Positions 1-8,280 of a DNA stretch of 14,889 nucleotides are shown here, one piece after another. The position numbers and the translations under genes are program-made. Origin of the DNA: Bacteroidales bacterium UBA2764. GTDB taxonomy: Bacteria; Bacteroidota; Bacteroidia; Bacteroidales; Paludibacteraceae. Position 1 is the stretch's first letter. Every line of letters starts with the position of its first letter. Where the stretch lies: contig DEIW01000081.1 of assembly GCA_002352705.1 (NCBI GenBank), forward strand, positions 13,647 to 28,535, written 5' to 3'. The notes under the pieces were generated by a model. The model saw only the letters and a program-made list of their open reading frames with translations, did no database searches and was not told where the DNA came from.

Positions 1-9
1 ATCATTCCA

Positions 10-954
10 TCATTCCATCAATCTCTCTACAATCTCTTCCGGCGAAATGTCCATACACCGATAATCCCCGTAGATACAAGGTTTGTTTCCATAAACAGAG
101 CAGGGACGGCAAGGCAGGTCGCGCTGGATGCAGTCATCCTCACGCTGCCCGTAGCCTAAAAAACCGGCATAAGGGTGGGTGGCTCCCCAGATGGAGATGA
201 CTCTCGTACCAACCAACGATGCTAAATGCATGTTACCGCTGTCCATGGTAAGCATTACGCGAAGTGTCCGCATTACTTCCAACTCTTCCGCTAACGTAAG
301 CTTGCCGGCTATTGATTCGACGTTCGGATATTTGGCTGCCCATGCATTAAGAACCTCTTTCTCTTTCTTCCCTCCGCCGAACAGCACTATGCGTTCGCCT
401 TTTTGGCTGAGTAGCTCCACTACGCGCTCCATACGCTCAATCGGGTATACCTTACCCGGGTGAGCAGCAAAAGGCGCAATGCCAATACCGTTTCCTTTGT
501 TTTTGTTGGTGGGGGTGGGTAGCAGAATAGGCATTCCAAGCGCAGCAAAAACATCTGCGTATCTTTCTATTGTGTGTTTTAGACGACAATGGATTTTACC
601 TTTTGTCAGTTGGCGTTTCTCTCCGCGGCCTTTATGAATAGAGGCTACCTTGGCTCCCTTGAAAAGCATTGCGGCACTCACAAAAACAGACCGGATTACG
701 CCGTGCATGTCGGCTACTCCATCATAGGATCCGAGAGCAGAAGTGAGACTCGGCAAGGACTGCTTTTTTAAGTCTACTCCATGAAATTTTACATTTGTCG
801 GCATACCGGCAAACAGGTCTGCAAAACGTTGCTGCGAGAGCATAGTGAACTCCGTATCGGGGTATTGCTCCGCGGCGGCACGGAGAATCGGGGCAAGCAT
901 TGCTACATCGCCTAACGCCGAAAACCGTATGACAAGAACCCTCTTCAAAACCAC
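10..954 (-). CDS. GT9 family glycosyltransferase (ADP-heptose:LPS heptosyltransferase-like)
   Basis: The product (314 aa) looks like a cytoplasmic GT-B glycosyltransferase of family 9, which transfers heptose or a related sugar to the LPS core. The N-terminus VLVIRFSALGDVAM is the classic GT9 opening, and DSGNMH at residues 238-243, followed by LASLVGT, is the family's nucleotide-sugar-binding motif in the C-terminal Rossmann half. Near the end are five cysteines (275, 282, 285, 293, 300) spaced like a metal or disulfide cluster; I recall similar clusters in Bacteroidetes relatives. The first codon used here is GTG (952-954). A TTG two codons later (946-948) would give MKRVLVIRFS, closer to family N-termini, so the start is uncertain. 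It is the last visible gene of the envelope block, 13 bases after the DUF4254 gene. The exact acceptor sugar cannot be read from the sequence. Confidence 0.9.
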   Translation of the reverse strand: MVLKRVLVIRFSALGDVAMLAPILRAAAEQYPDTEFTMLSQQRFADLFAGMPTNVKFHGVDLKKQSLPSLTSALGSYDGVADMHGVIRSVFVSAAMLFKGAKVASIHKGRGEKRQLTKGKIHCRLKHTIERYADVFAALGMPILLPTPTNKNKGNGIGIAPFAAHPGKVYPIERMERVVELLSQKGERIVLFGGGKKEKEVLNAWAAKYPNVESIAGKLTLAEELEVMRTLRVMLTMDSGNMHLASLVGTRVISIWGATHPYAGFLGYGQREDDCIQRDLPCRPCSVYGNKPCIYGDYRCMDISPEEIVERLME

Positions 955-967
955 TAACCACTAGTCA

Positions 968-1576
968 CTAACCCTTTTTCCCGTAAAGTACAGGATTCAG
1001 ATTCGGGTCGTTGTACATCTTCATCTGCCGATATACTTTCATGATACGTACACCGGCTGCATAGTCTTCCAAGAGCTGGCTGATTGAGGTAGTCATGTCT
1101 GTCAGCTGTTCTTTGAGAACTGCCATCTTGGCTACGCACTGTTCGTGTTGCTCCGCGCTGACATCAGTGCGGTCCACTTGCTCTTGCATATGCCATAGTT
1201 TGACATGCAGAATACTCAACCGGTCAATAGCCCATGCGGGACTCTCTGTGTTGATTTTTGCGTCTGGCTGAGGCTTTATATCATGGTATAACTCCCAGAA
1301 ATAACTGTCAATACGCTCTACCAAGTCAGTGCGGTCCTGATTGCTATGATCAATGCGACGCTTGAGAGCCAAAGCCTCTATGGGGTCGATATTCGGATCA
1401 CGGATGATATCTTCCAAATGCCATTGCACTGTATCAATCCAGTTTTTGACATACAGGTCGTATTCTATTGTTCCGGCCTGATACGGGTTGCGGATAGGTG
1501 CATCTACATCATCGGTACGATGATAATCCTTCACGGCCTGCGCAAAAATACGATTACTTGTTTCTACAAAATTCAT
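968..1576 (-). CDS. DUF4254 domain-containing protein
   Basis: A 202-aa soluble protein without signal peptide or membrane segment, recognised as a DUF4254 member from its overall pattern (NPYQAGTIEYDLYVKNWID near residues 31-49, then HLEDIIRDPNI and ALKRRIDHSNQDRTDLVE). It appears largely alpha-helical and charged. The family has no established biochemical role that I know of. In this window it sits 3 bases after the Wzi-like gene and 13 bases before the GT9 gene, so the three are almost certainly cotranscribed. A role linked to LPS or glycan synthesis is an inference from that position only. Confidence 0.85.
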   Translation of the reverse strand: MNFVETSNRIFAQAVKDYHRTDDVDAPIRNPYQAGTIEYDLYVKNWIDTVQWHLEDIIRDPNIDPIEALALKRRIDHSNQDRTDLVERIDSYFWELYHDIKPQPDAKINTESPAWAIDRLSILHVKLWHMQEQVDRTDVSAEQHEQCVAKMAVLKEQLTDMTTSISQLLEDYAAGVRIMKVYRQMKMYNDPNLNPVLYGKKG

Positions 1577-1579
1577 ATA

Positions 1580-3013
1580 TTACCAATTTTTTATTATTCC
1601 TTGTTTGCGAATGGTTATCTGTCCTCCGAACTGATTCCCATATTGGTCGCCGAAATCGCCGGCAAGAGCAATCCCGAACTCTAATCCCCATGCTTGCGGC
1701 ACATATTTGGTTACCTCCAGTAACACTGCTGTGTTATGACTTCTGGCAGGTACTTTATACGTGCCGTAGTTGTCTGCATAACTGCATATCGCGCGGTAAC
1801 GGAAACCATAGATGTCTCCTTTGATACCCGCATGGTAAGCCCATACGCGACTGTTGTCCGGACGCATCAACGGAGAACCGATAGTACGACCGAAATAGGA
1901 CCAGCCTTGTTGGTAGATGCCATTCCAATAATAGGAGTCATTCCCTCCGAAAACCATACCGTCTCTATCATGCCATGGGCCACTTTGATCGGTTGTTTGC
2001 AATACCTCGAAAGTGAAACCACTGATATACTTCCACCGGTTCTGCTCTACGCTGATTCCCCATAGACCGTCCTTGGCATTTTGACCGGTACCGATAAATC
2101 GCGGCAGAGCGTCCTCCTGAATATCCTGCCAATAGGCATTGACATGCCATCCGGCACCTTTTACTGTCACGCATAAAATCTGGCTGAGCAAGTGATTACC
2201 TTGAGCGTTTAACAACTCGTTACGTGTTGTTCCTCCTCCTTTGGCTATGAAGACGCGTTTGAAAGTATAGAAGTCATTTCCTAAATCACCGTGTATGGAA
2301 GATATACCGCCCCATTGTGCTGCGTGATGGAACTCATAACTGATATTCACCGGCAGTTTACCACCGATACGACCACCGATATATTTATGGTGCAGGAGTG
2401 TCTTTTTTACATACGGGTTGTTGTCCCGTAACCACCCGTGAGTCAAGCCGCCTTTAATCTCCAGATAACCATACAGACCGGGGAACGCTGTCCATCGGTC
2501 AATACCTATGCTAATGCGGGGAATAGGATGGGTGTTATTGGAAATCAACAGGCTGCCGCTACTTAATTCCTCATCGCCGGCACCGAAATACATCGGTTTG
2601 ATACCGGCTGTAATATCTATAATGTACAGGCGCACATGCGCGTAGAGTTCTTTGAAAAATCCCCGTCCTTCTATTTGATAAGGAGAGACGGAAGTCTGTG
2701 TGCCGGCTATCCGCCCGCTGATAATCACCGCTCCGTCATAATCGAACCAACGGTTAGGGCGGGTGGCAGGCTTCCGTATGCCTATGCTGAGATTTCCACT
2801 ATGAGGCAAGGAGGAAATGGCACCGTGACGGTTCGCTTGAAGCCATGTAGGCGCAGAGTTCCCGCTGGACGAGGTAACGCCTATTTCGGCTACATATGCC
2901 AAACTATCCCGGCAAGTGTCCTTCTCTGCCATCGGCAATGGCCACCATTCCCATGCCTGCGTACTCATTGCGCAGCATAGAAACATTACTATGATAAGTG
3001 TTTTATTCTTCAA
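1580..3013 (-). CDS. Wzi-like capsule assembly / outer-membrane beta-barrel protein
   Basis: A 477-aa exported protein. Residues 1-20 form a signal peptide (KNKTLIIVMFLCCAMSTQA, then WEWW). The segment SGNSAPTWLQANRHG (residues 50-64), the later NTHPIPRISIGIDRW, and GGLTHGWLRDN are characteristic of the Bacteroidetes Wzi-like capsule assembly family. The rest alternates short aromatic-rich strands and the protein ends in Trp, as expected of an outer-membrane beta-barrel. E. coli Wzi is an outer-membrane lectin that anchors capsule; whether this homologue holds capsule, LPS or another surface glycan is unknown. Its start overlaps the end of the Kelch gene by 11 bases, so the two are translationally close, and it is followed by the DUF4254 and GT9 genes. 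Confidence 0.85.
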   Translation of the reverse strand: MKNKTLIIVMFLCCAMSTQAWEWWPLPMAEKDTCRDSLAYVAEIGVTSSSGNSAPTWLQANRHGAISSLPHSGNLSIGIRKPATRPNRWFDYDGAVIISGRIAGTQTSVSPYQIEGRGFFKELYAHVRLYIIDITAGIKPMYFGAGDEELSSGSLLISNNTHPIPRISIGIDRWTAFPGLYGYLEIKGGLTHGWLRDNNPYVKKTLLHHKYIGGRIGGKLPVNISYEFHHAAQWGGISSIHGDLGNDFYTFKRVFIAKGGGTTRNELLNAQGNHLLSQILCVTVKGAGWHVNAYWQDIQEDALPRFIGTGQNAKDGLWGISVEQNRWKYISGFTFEVLQTTDQSGPWHDRDGMVFGGNDSYYWNGIYQQGWSYFGRTIGSPLMRPDNSRVWAYHAGIKGDIYGFRYRAICSYADNYGTYKVPARSHNTAVLLEVTKYVPQAWGLEFGIALAGDFGDQYGNQFGGQITIRKQGIIKNW

Positions 3014-3980
3014 TACAATAGAGTTTTTTTATCAAGGTTTTGTTTTCATCTTCACCCAAACCGAAATAGACCTTGTTGTCAATACTAAAGGCAATTTGGT
3101 TCTCGGCTCTGCCGCACGGCATATCGCCCGCATGTGACCATTGGTCAGAGGCTGGAGTATAACGCAGTATTTCTTTGAAAATCTCTCCGCCGGTCAATTC
3201 TCCGCCGAAATAGCGTCCGCCGAAGACGTAAATATGATGTTCGGAGGCGGCGCATGCACTGAAAGTTCTCCCTTTTCCGGGAGCACTGCTCCGCTGTGTC
3301 CATTTATCGGACTCAATATCCACTTGGTACCATTGTTTCAGATTGGAGGTGTTGTTACCTAACCCGTAGAAATACGTCTCCTCACAATAGGCGCCTACAC
3401 TGCCGAATGCAGATAACGCCCGGTGATAGTTGTCCGGAATGGAATGCCAACTATTGGTCTTGGGGTCATAATAGTTGACCTCACGGGTGAAATGGGTAGA
3501 GGTTCCGTACATAACGTAAATCCGTGACCCTGCAACAAACAAAGTGGCATCAACAGTCGTTTCTTGCGGGTACGGTGCCAGACTGTCCCATGTGTTACTC
3601 TTGGGGTCCCATCGCCACCAGTCATGCAAATAACAACTCTCTTCGTATATACCGCCTGTACCGTAACCTAAACCGAGATATAAGACCCCGTCGTAAGCGG
3701 TTATCGCGGCGCTTACCCGCTCTTGCCCCGGGAAACCGGTGATTTGGCTCCAACTGTCGGAAGACGGGTCATAACTCCATAAATCATTGTAGTATCGGCC
3801 ATTCTGAGCTCGCCCGCCAAAGATATATGCTTTATCGCCTAAAGTGCAAACCGATGCGCTCGCGCGTGGAGAAGGCATCTCGGCGCACTCACGCGTTCGC
3901 ACGCTAATCTCCGGTGCGTTTTCGCAACTGACAGCAACTACAGCAATGAGGATAAATACTATGTTTTTAATCGTTTTCAA
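3003..3980 (-). CDS. Kelch-repeat beta-propeller lipoprotein
   Basis: A 325-aa protein with a lipoprotein signal (hydrophobic residues 6-17, then VAVSC with the acceptor Cys at 19). Residues from about 38 to 323 contain about six Kelch blades: each has a hydrophobic strand ending in YxFGG, YLGLG, YVMYG, YFYGLG, YVFGG or YFGLG, followed by a Y/W-D-P-x-x-x-x-W turn (for example DLWSYDPSSDSW at 66-77). That is a six-bladed propeller, probably anchored to the inner leaflet of the outer membrane or exposed on the surface. Nothing identifies an enzyme activity: no galactose-oxidase copper ligands are apparent, and similarity to NanM-type mutarotases is only in fold. The gene overlaps lptB by 14 bases and the Wzi-like gene by 11 bases, so a role in surface glycan handling is possible but inferred. 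Confidence 0.85.
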   Translation of the reverse strand: MKTIKNIVFILIAVVAVSCENAPEISVRTRECAEMPSPRASASVCTLGDKAYIFGGRAQNGRYYNDLWSYDPSSDSWSQITGFPGQERVSAAITAYDGVLYLGLGYGTGGIYEESCYLHDWWRWDPKSNTWDSLAPYPQETTVDATLFVAGSRIYVMYGTSTHFTREVNYYDPKTNSWHSIPDNYHRALSAFGSVGAYCEETYFYGLGNNTSNLKQWYQVDIESDKWTQRSSAPGKGRTFSACAASEHHIYVFGGRYFGGELTGGEIFKEILRYTPASDQWSHAGDMPCGRAENQIAFSIDNKVYFGLGEDENKTLIKKLYCIEE

Positions 3981-4725
3981 TGTTCTCTATTCGGCTTTTT
4001 TTCTTTAATTCAAAATCCCTGCCCAGATAATTCTTGCGCACGGTTGGATTAGCGGCTAACTCCTCCGGTGTACCGTGGAAGAGGATTTTACCCTCGAACA
4101 GCAGGTACGCGCGGTCGGTAATCATCAGCGTCTCATCTACGTTGTGGTCGGTAATCAGAATACCGATATTCTTGTCTTTTAGCCGCCATACTACGTCTTG
4201 AATCTCCTGCACGGCAATAGGATCGACGCCTGCAAACGGTTCGTCAAGCATCACGAACTTAGGCTCGATAGCCAGACACCGGGCTATCTCCGTCCTGCGC
4301 CGCTCGCCGCCGCTCAGACGGTCTCCTAAATTCTTGCGGACGTGTGCCAGGTTAAACTCCTTGATAAGTTGCTCTAATTTCTCGGCTTGATACTCCTTGC
4401 TGAAATCGGTCAACTCCAATACCGAGCGGATGTTATCCTCTACTGTCATCTTGCGGAAGACACTAGCTTCTTGTGGCAGATAACCGATGCCTAACTTGGC
4501 GCGTTTGTACATCGGGAACGATGTGATATCCAGGTCATTCAGAAAAATCTTGCCGTTGTTGGCGGCTACAAGACCGGTTGTCATATAGAACGTAGTGGTC
4601 TTGCCGGCACCGTTTGGACCGAGGAGACCTACTATCTCTCCTTGTTCCAACTCAATGGACACATCGTTCACTACGGTTCGCTTTCCGTATTTCTTAATCA
4701 GATGTTCTGTTCTCAGTTTATCCAT
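3967..4725 (-). CDS. lptB: LPS export ABC transporter ATP-binding protein LptB
   Basis: This is the cytoplasmic ATPase that, with LptF/LptG, extracts LPS from the inner membrane into the Lpt bridge. The 252 residues contain Walker A GPNGAGKT (36-43), Q-loop Gln85 in GYLPQEASVFRKMTVEDN (an LptB-type stretch), the signature LSGGE (137-141) followed by RRRTEIARCLA, Walker B FVMLDEP (157-163), then FAGVDPIAV and the switch His194 in ITDHNVDETL. The C-terminal YLGRDFEL is also LptB-like. Length is slightly over the usual 240 aa because of a charged tail. It follows xth by 36 bases, a spacer filled by an 8-bp stop-codon-rich repeat. The other lpt genes are not in the window. Confidence 0.96.
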   Translation of the reverse strand: MDKLRTEHLIKKYGKRTVVNDVSIELEQGEIVGLLGPNGAGKTTTFYMTTGLVAANNGKIFLNDLDITSFPMYKRAKLGIGYLPQEASVFRKMTVEDNIRSVLELTDFSKEYQAEKLEQLIKEFNLAHVRKNLGDRLSGGERRRTEIARCLAIEPKFVMLDEPFAGVDPIAVQEIQDVVWRLKDKNIGILITDHNVDETLMITDRAYLLFEGKILFHGTPEELAANPTVRKNYLGRDFELKKKSRIENIEND

Positions 4726-4737
4726 AATCTTTATTTT

Positions 4738-4764
4738 CTAGTCAACTAGTCAGCTAGTCAACTA
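4738..4764 (-). repeat. Three-copy 8-bp repeat between xth and lptB
   Basis: On the plus strand three tandem 8-bp units lie at 4738-4745 (ctagtcaa), 4746-4753 (ctagtcag) and 4754-4761 (ctagtcaa), followed by cta, which is the xth stop codon (TAG on the minus strand). Read along the mRNA the spacer is a string of TTGACTAG units supplying stop codons in several frames between xth and lptB. A similar TAG/TGA-rich sequence fills the spacer between the DUF4254 and GT9 genes near 949-970. Confidence 0.8.
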
Positions 4765-5526
4765 TTCGTCTATTTCCACTTCTACAGGGCAATGATCGGA
4801 GTGTACGGCATCTGTCAAAATCTTGGCATCCTTTAGTCTGGACAGCAGACTCTCGCTAACCCAATGGTAGTCAATCCGCCATCCTACGTTACGGGCTCTG
4901 GCTCCGGCGCGCCAGCTCCACCAGCTGTATCGTTCGGGGCTCTGGTCAAATACACGGAACGAATCTACCAATCCGCTTGCTTCCCATCGGTCCATCCATT
5001 CCCGCTCTTCGGGCAGGAACCCCGATACACCTATCTGGCGCTCGGGATGATTGATGTCTATGGGCTTGTGGCATATGTTATAATCGCCGCAGATAATAAG
5101 GTTCGGACGCTCTTTGCGCAGTTCGTTTACCCATACCAGAAAGTCTTCCAGAAATGCCATCTTGAACTCCTGTCTTTCGCCGCCAGTCGTGCCACTTGGA
5201 ATATAGGCATTTACGATAGTCAGGTCTCCGAAATCGACGCGGAGCACACGTCCCTCGCGGTCGTATTTCGGATTACCCATACCTACGACCACTTTGTCCG
5301 GCTCTTGTTTGCAGAAGATACATACGCCCGAATAACCTTTTTTCTCCGCCGAATGGATATAACTATGGTATCCTAATTCCTGCATCGCCAGCACGTCAAT
5401 CTGTTCCGGTTGGGCTTTGCTTTCCTGAATGCAGAACACATCGGGGTTTTCATCGCGCAGCCATTCTAATAGTCCTTTGCTGATGGCGGAACGAATTCCG
5501 TTAAGATTATAACTGATAATTTTCAT
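4762..5526 (-). CDS. xth: Exodeoxyribonuclease III (AP endonuclease, ExoIII family)
   Basis: A metal-dependent DNA repair nuclease acting at abasic sites and 3' ends. With the start chosen here (ATG at 5524-5526) the product is 254 aa and begins MKIISYNLNGIRSA, the usual ExoIII N-terminus. All catalytic landmarks are present: Asn7, Glu35 in CIQESKAQ, Tyr108 in NAYIPSG, Asp148 and Asn150 in CGDYNICHKPIDI, Asp219 in WRIDYHWVS, and the closing Asp244-His245 in SDHCPVEVEI. An earlier in-frame ATG at 5539-5541 overlaps the stop of the M6 peptidase gene (ATGA). I prefer the inner start because it matches family N-termini and has an AGGA six bases upstream, one of the few clear ribosome-binding sites here. 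A cytoplasmic DNA repair gene is an odd member of an envelope gene block. Confidence 0.95.
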   Translation of the reverse strand: MKIISYNLNGIRSAISKGLLEWLRDENPDVFCIQESKAQPEQIDVLAMQELGYHSYIHSAEKKGYSGVCIFCKQEPDKVVVGMGNPKYDREGRVLRVDFGDLTIVNAYIPSGTTGGERQEFKMAFLEDFLVWVNELRKERPNLIICGDYNICHKPIDINHPERQIGVSGFLPEEREWMDRWEASGLVDSFRVFDQSPERYSWWSWRAGARARNVGWRIDYHWVSESLLSRLKDAKILTDAVHSDHCPVEVEIDE

Positions 5527-5537
5527 AAATCGTCCTT

Positions 5538-7163
5538 TCATTGATTCATTCCTCGTCCCAGCAAGTCATATATCTTTCCTTCGCGTTGGATTAGTACCTG
5601 TCCGTTTCGTAATATCTTGACAGGACTGCCATTGTCCGGCTCCACTGATTCTACCGTCGTTTGTACTCCTCCGCGATAAAGGAATGTAATGACACCGGTC
5701 AGGGGCGCGCGTTTGATGCCGGTAATTTCATGGTTGGCATAGGCCGTCCATGAAGTTGCACCGGCAGGGAATGCGTCCGTCTTGCTGGATCGGTTGGATA
5801 AGGAACCGGCTTCCTGGATATCAACGCCCATAGCGCGATAGTTGTTGTTGACCGTATTAGCGGACCATGATGATTTGGAGAAACTAATCTTGGTAATCAG
5901 CATTCCCGCCCCCGGCAGATATTTGTCCCAACCTGTTTGATTACGGGCCTCTAATAGATAGTACGTAGTGGGGTTGGGGTTCCAACCGGACATGTTATGG
6001 GTGTTCGCGGTCGAAATCATAAGAGAGGAGCCGCTGTCTTCATTTATCGGATAGAGCGTTACGTTCTCCGGCGAAGAGAGCAACCGGGGAGTAAGCCATC
6101 CCATGTAGAAACGCTCATAGGCAGAGTAGGCGGGGGGAGTATTGCCATCGTTAGTATAGGGTCCGTAATCCATGATATCCCACTCGAAAAGAGTGTGAAT
6201 ACCTTGTGAGGGCTGGTTCGTCTCGTATAGATCCGGAAGGCCAAGTACATGACTGAACTCATGGCAGAAAGTACCTATTCCGGCATATAGCTTACTATAG
6301 AAACTCAACTCGCTGCCGCAAGCATAGCGACCGATATATTTGCCGTCAACACTATGTCTCATGTGAGAGATATCCCATTGATGGGGCCAAATCGTTTCTT
6401 CACTGCCGCCGTCTGCCTCTCCATAACCGGCATAAATAACATATACAAAATCGACGTAGCCGTCATTGTTGTTGTCATACTGCGTGAAATCTACGCCTGC
6501 CTGATCGGCTAACGTACACGCTTCTTTTATCATAGCCTGTGGGTTTTTGTCTGCTCCTGAGCCAGTGTTTGCCCCGTAATAGGCGGTGTTTTGACTCACT
6601 GTTAGAGGACCGATGACATCGAAGGTGGGATTATATAATCCGTAACTCTGGTCTCGGAAATACTTGCGGGCACTTCCTTCCGATTCTATGTGGTAATGGA
6701 TTGTATGTGTCTTGCCGTCTTCGTCTGCATATTGGTAGTCATACGAATAGTTGCGTGTGAAATTATCGCCGTTCAGCATGACGTCCATGGTGTCCTTGGG
6801 CGTGACGAACGATTGGTCCTTGAAATTGACGAGAATTAATAACCCGCGTGGAGCCGGATTGGGCTTGTCGCCTATGCCGTTAGTCTGTTGGGCAACGCGG
6901 CGTAACTTTTTCTCTGCTGCTGCTTTCTGTTCCATCCGCAGAGCTTTCGCTTCCTCGCTCAAGGGGGCTAAACTGTTCTCGTCTAACCATCGCCCCTCGC
7001 TGTCTGTCATATAGTGGAAATGCTCGTTACCGTGCAGGTACACCATTTTTTGTGTCCCGTCTTCTGCGGTGCGAAGTATCCCTCCGCGGCGGGCGGGAAC
7101 CGCCATCATTGCACTCGCTATCAAAGATAGCAGTAGTATGCTGTTAATTCTTTTTAACTCCAT
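5538..7163 (-). CDS. Secreted M6-family (immune-inhibitor-A-like) zinc metallopeptidase
   Basis: A 541-aa exported protease. Residues 1-21 are a signal peptide. Residues 22-60 (VPARRGG, then YLHGNEHFHYMTD) form the N-terminal propeptide-type segment common to Bacteroidales M6 peptidases, followed by a charged helical linker (65-92). The catalytic domain starts near 105 (RGLLILVNFKD) and carries the zinc motif HEFSHVLGLPD (301-311; ligands His301 and His305, catalytic Glu302) and, before it, a calcium-loop-like DNNNDGYVDF (230-239). A beta-rich region follows. The last 26 residues (516-541, starting KILRNGQVLIQREGK) match the tails of two other exported proteins here and may be a sorting signal. 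The start lies inside the preceding 115-aa gene (20-base overlap), and the stop overlaps the first possible xth start. Substrates are unknown. Confidence 0.92.
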   Translation of the reverse strand: MELKRINSILLLSLIASAMMAVPARRGGILRTAEDGTQKMVYLHGNEHFHYMTDSEGRWLDENSLAPLSEEAKALRMEQKAAAEKKLRRVAQQTNGIGDKPNPAPRGLLILVNFKDQSFVTPKDTMDVMLNGDNFTRNYSYDYQYADEDGKTHTIHYHIESEGSARKYFRDQSYGLYNPTFDVIGPLTVSQNTAYYGANTGSGADKNPQAMIKEACTLADQAGVDFTQYDNNNDGYVDFVYVIYAGYGEADGGSEETIWPHQWDISHMRHSVDGKYIGRYACGSELSFYSKLYAGIGTFCHEFSHVLGLPDLYETNQPSQGIHTLFEWDIMDYGPYTNDGNTPPAYSAYERFYMGWLTPRLLSSPENVTLYPINEDSGSSLMISTANTHNMSGWNPNPTTYYLLEARNQTGWDKYLPGAGMLITKISFSKSSWSANTVNNNYRAMGVDIQEAGSLSNRSSKTDAFPAGATSWTAYANHEITGIKRAPLTGVITFLYRGGVQTTVESVEPDNGSPVKILRNGQVLIQREGKIYDLLGRGMNQ

Positions 7164-7491
7164 GTTTGTCTAACCATTTGATTTCACATTTGCTCCGTTT
7201 GTCAGCGTTGTGAGCTTTCCGACAACTGGTTTTTATATCTCCTTTACGCGTACGCTTGGCGTACTTGTACCATCCTTTTTTCGTCTGGCGTATCTCCCAT
7301 CCGTCGATGGTGGTCATATAGTGTCCGTGCTCGTCTCCGTGCAGATAGGTGTATAACGCATATCCGTTTGGTTGCTCGCGGACTATCTGGTCGCGGCGAG
7401 CCGGAACACGGTGGGGACCCTGAATCTCTTGAGCGCTTACACTCGCGCTCGCGATGAGAACGATGATAATACTCCGTATAAACTTTCTCAT
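7144..7491 (-). CDS. Small secreted protein resembling the M6 peptidase propeptide
   Basis: A 115-aa protein with a signal peptide (residues 1-20, ending SVSA before QEIQG) and no catalytic motif. Residues 29-60 match the region just after the signal peptide of the neighbouring M6 peptidase: VPARR (29-33 versus 22-26), YLHG-D/N-EH (49-55 versus 42-48) and HYMT (57-60 versus 50-53), with similar spacing. The remainder (61-115) is very basic, has GWEIRQTKKGWYKYA as in longer M6 prosegments, and contains two cysteines (90, 102). The start codon overlaps the mlaF stop (ATGA), and the end overlaps the peptidase start by 20 bases, so the pair is probably translationally coupled. It could be a free-standing inhibitor or chaperone of the peptidase, or the remnant of a split peptidase gene. 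The similarity is direct; the function is inference. Confidence 0.8.
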   Translation of the reverse strand: MRKFIRSIIIVLIASASVSAQEIQGPHRVPARRDQIVREQPNGYALYTYLHGDEHGHYMTTIDGWEIRQTKKGWYKYAKRTRKGDIKTSCRKAHNADKRSKCEIKWLDKHGVKKN

Positions 7492-8270
7492 TGTTGTGCT
7501 TGCTTGACTTTCTTGAACAGCTCGCTGGCGAAAACAAAATCATTCAGAGCCTCATTGTCGCTGCTGATTATCTCATGACGGCTCCCTTCCCATTCTTTCT
7601 TGCCGTTTTTCAGGAAAATGATATTGTCGCCAATCTCCAATATAGAGTTCATGTCATGACTGTTCACTACCGTACAGATATTATACTCCCTGGTGATGTC
7701 TTGTATCAAGGCGTCTATTACAAGGCTGGTCTTGGGGTCCAAACCCGAGTTCGGTTCGTCGCAAAAGAGATATTTCGGGTCCAATACAATAGCTCTTGCA
7801 ATAGCTACGCGTTTCTGCTGACCGCCGCTTATCTCGCTTGGCATCAGGTTCCATACGCGTTCGGGAATCTCAACACGGCGCAAACAGAACTCTGCACGGG
7901 CTTGCATCTCCGCGCGGGACATGTGGCTGAACATCTCCATTGGGAAGAACACATTCTCCATCACGCTCATGCTGTCGAATAAGGCTGACCCTTGAAACAG
8001 CATACCTACCTCGCGGTGAAGCATTCGGATGTCTTTGTGTCGCATCTCTGCCAAATCGCGACCGTCATAGAGTATCTGACCGCTGTCCACTTCATGCAGA
8101 CCGATCATGCTTTTCATCAATACGGTTTTGCCCGAACCGGACTGACCGATAATCATGTTTACTTCGCCGTCACGGAAGGTTGCATTCACATGGTTCAGTA
8201 CCGTATTCCCCTCAAAACTTTTTACTACATCTTTTACTTCTATCATTGTCTTTTCTATTGTATCGACCAT
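7488..8270 (-). CDS. mlaF: MlaF-type ABC transporter ATP-binding protein
   Basis: The ATPase subunit of a Mla/MCE-type phospholipid transporter at the inner membrane. In 260 residues it shows Walker A GQSGSGKT (42-49), Q-loop Gln93 in MLFQGSALFDSMSV (an MlaF-typical stretch), signature ISGGQQKRVAIARA (147-160), Walker B YLFCDEP (167-173) with NSGLDPKTS, and switch His205 in VNSHDM. A second ATG at 8244-8246 (residue 9, MIEVKDVVKSFEG) fits family N-termini better and follows a GAAAAG stretch, so the true start may be there. It comes 10 bases after mlaE and overlaps the next gene by 4 bases (ATGA). No MCE-domain (MlaD) gene is in the window, so the substrate-binding partner must be encoded elsewhere. 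Confidence 0.93.
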   Translation of the reverse strand: MVDTIEKTMIEVKDVVKSFEGNTVLNHVNATFRDGEVNMIIGQSGSGKTVLMKSMIGLHEVDSGQILYDGRDLAEMRHKDIRMLHREVGMLFQGSALFDSMSVMENVFFPMEMFSHMSRAEMQARAEFCLRRVEIPERVWNLMPSEISGGQQKRVAIARAIVLDPKYLFCDEPNSGLDPKTSLVIDALIQDITREYNICTVVNSHDMNSILEIGDNIIFLKNGKKEWEGSRHEIISSDNEALNDFVFASELFKKVKQAQQ

Positions 8271-8280
8271 GCATGGGCGA

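Noticed and set aside
1..20. Short direct repeat (atcattccatcattccatc) at the window edge
   Set aside because: It overlaps the end of the GT9 gene and may contain the start of the next gene, but too little sequence is present to judge.
3003..3980. Galactose oxidase or sialic-acid mutarotase activity for the Kelch protein
   Set aside because: Only the propeller repeats support this; no copper-site residues and no sialic acid genes are seen, so no enzyme name is given.
4864..5376. 170-aa open frame on the plus strand
   Set aside because: Antisense to xth, whose catalytic residues are all present; the translation has no recognisable motif.
7491..7982. 163-aa open frame on the plus strand
   Set aside because: Antisense shadow of mlaF, which shows every ABC ATPase motif.
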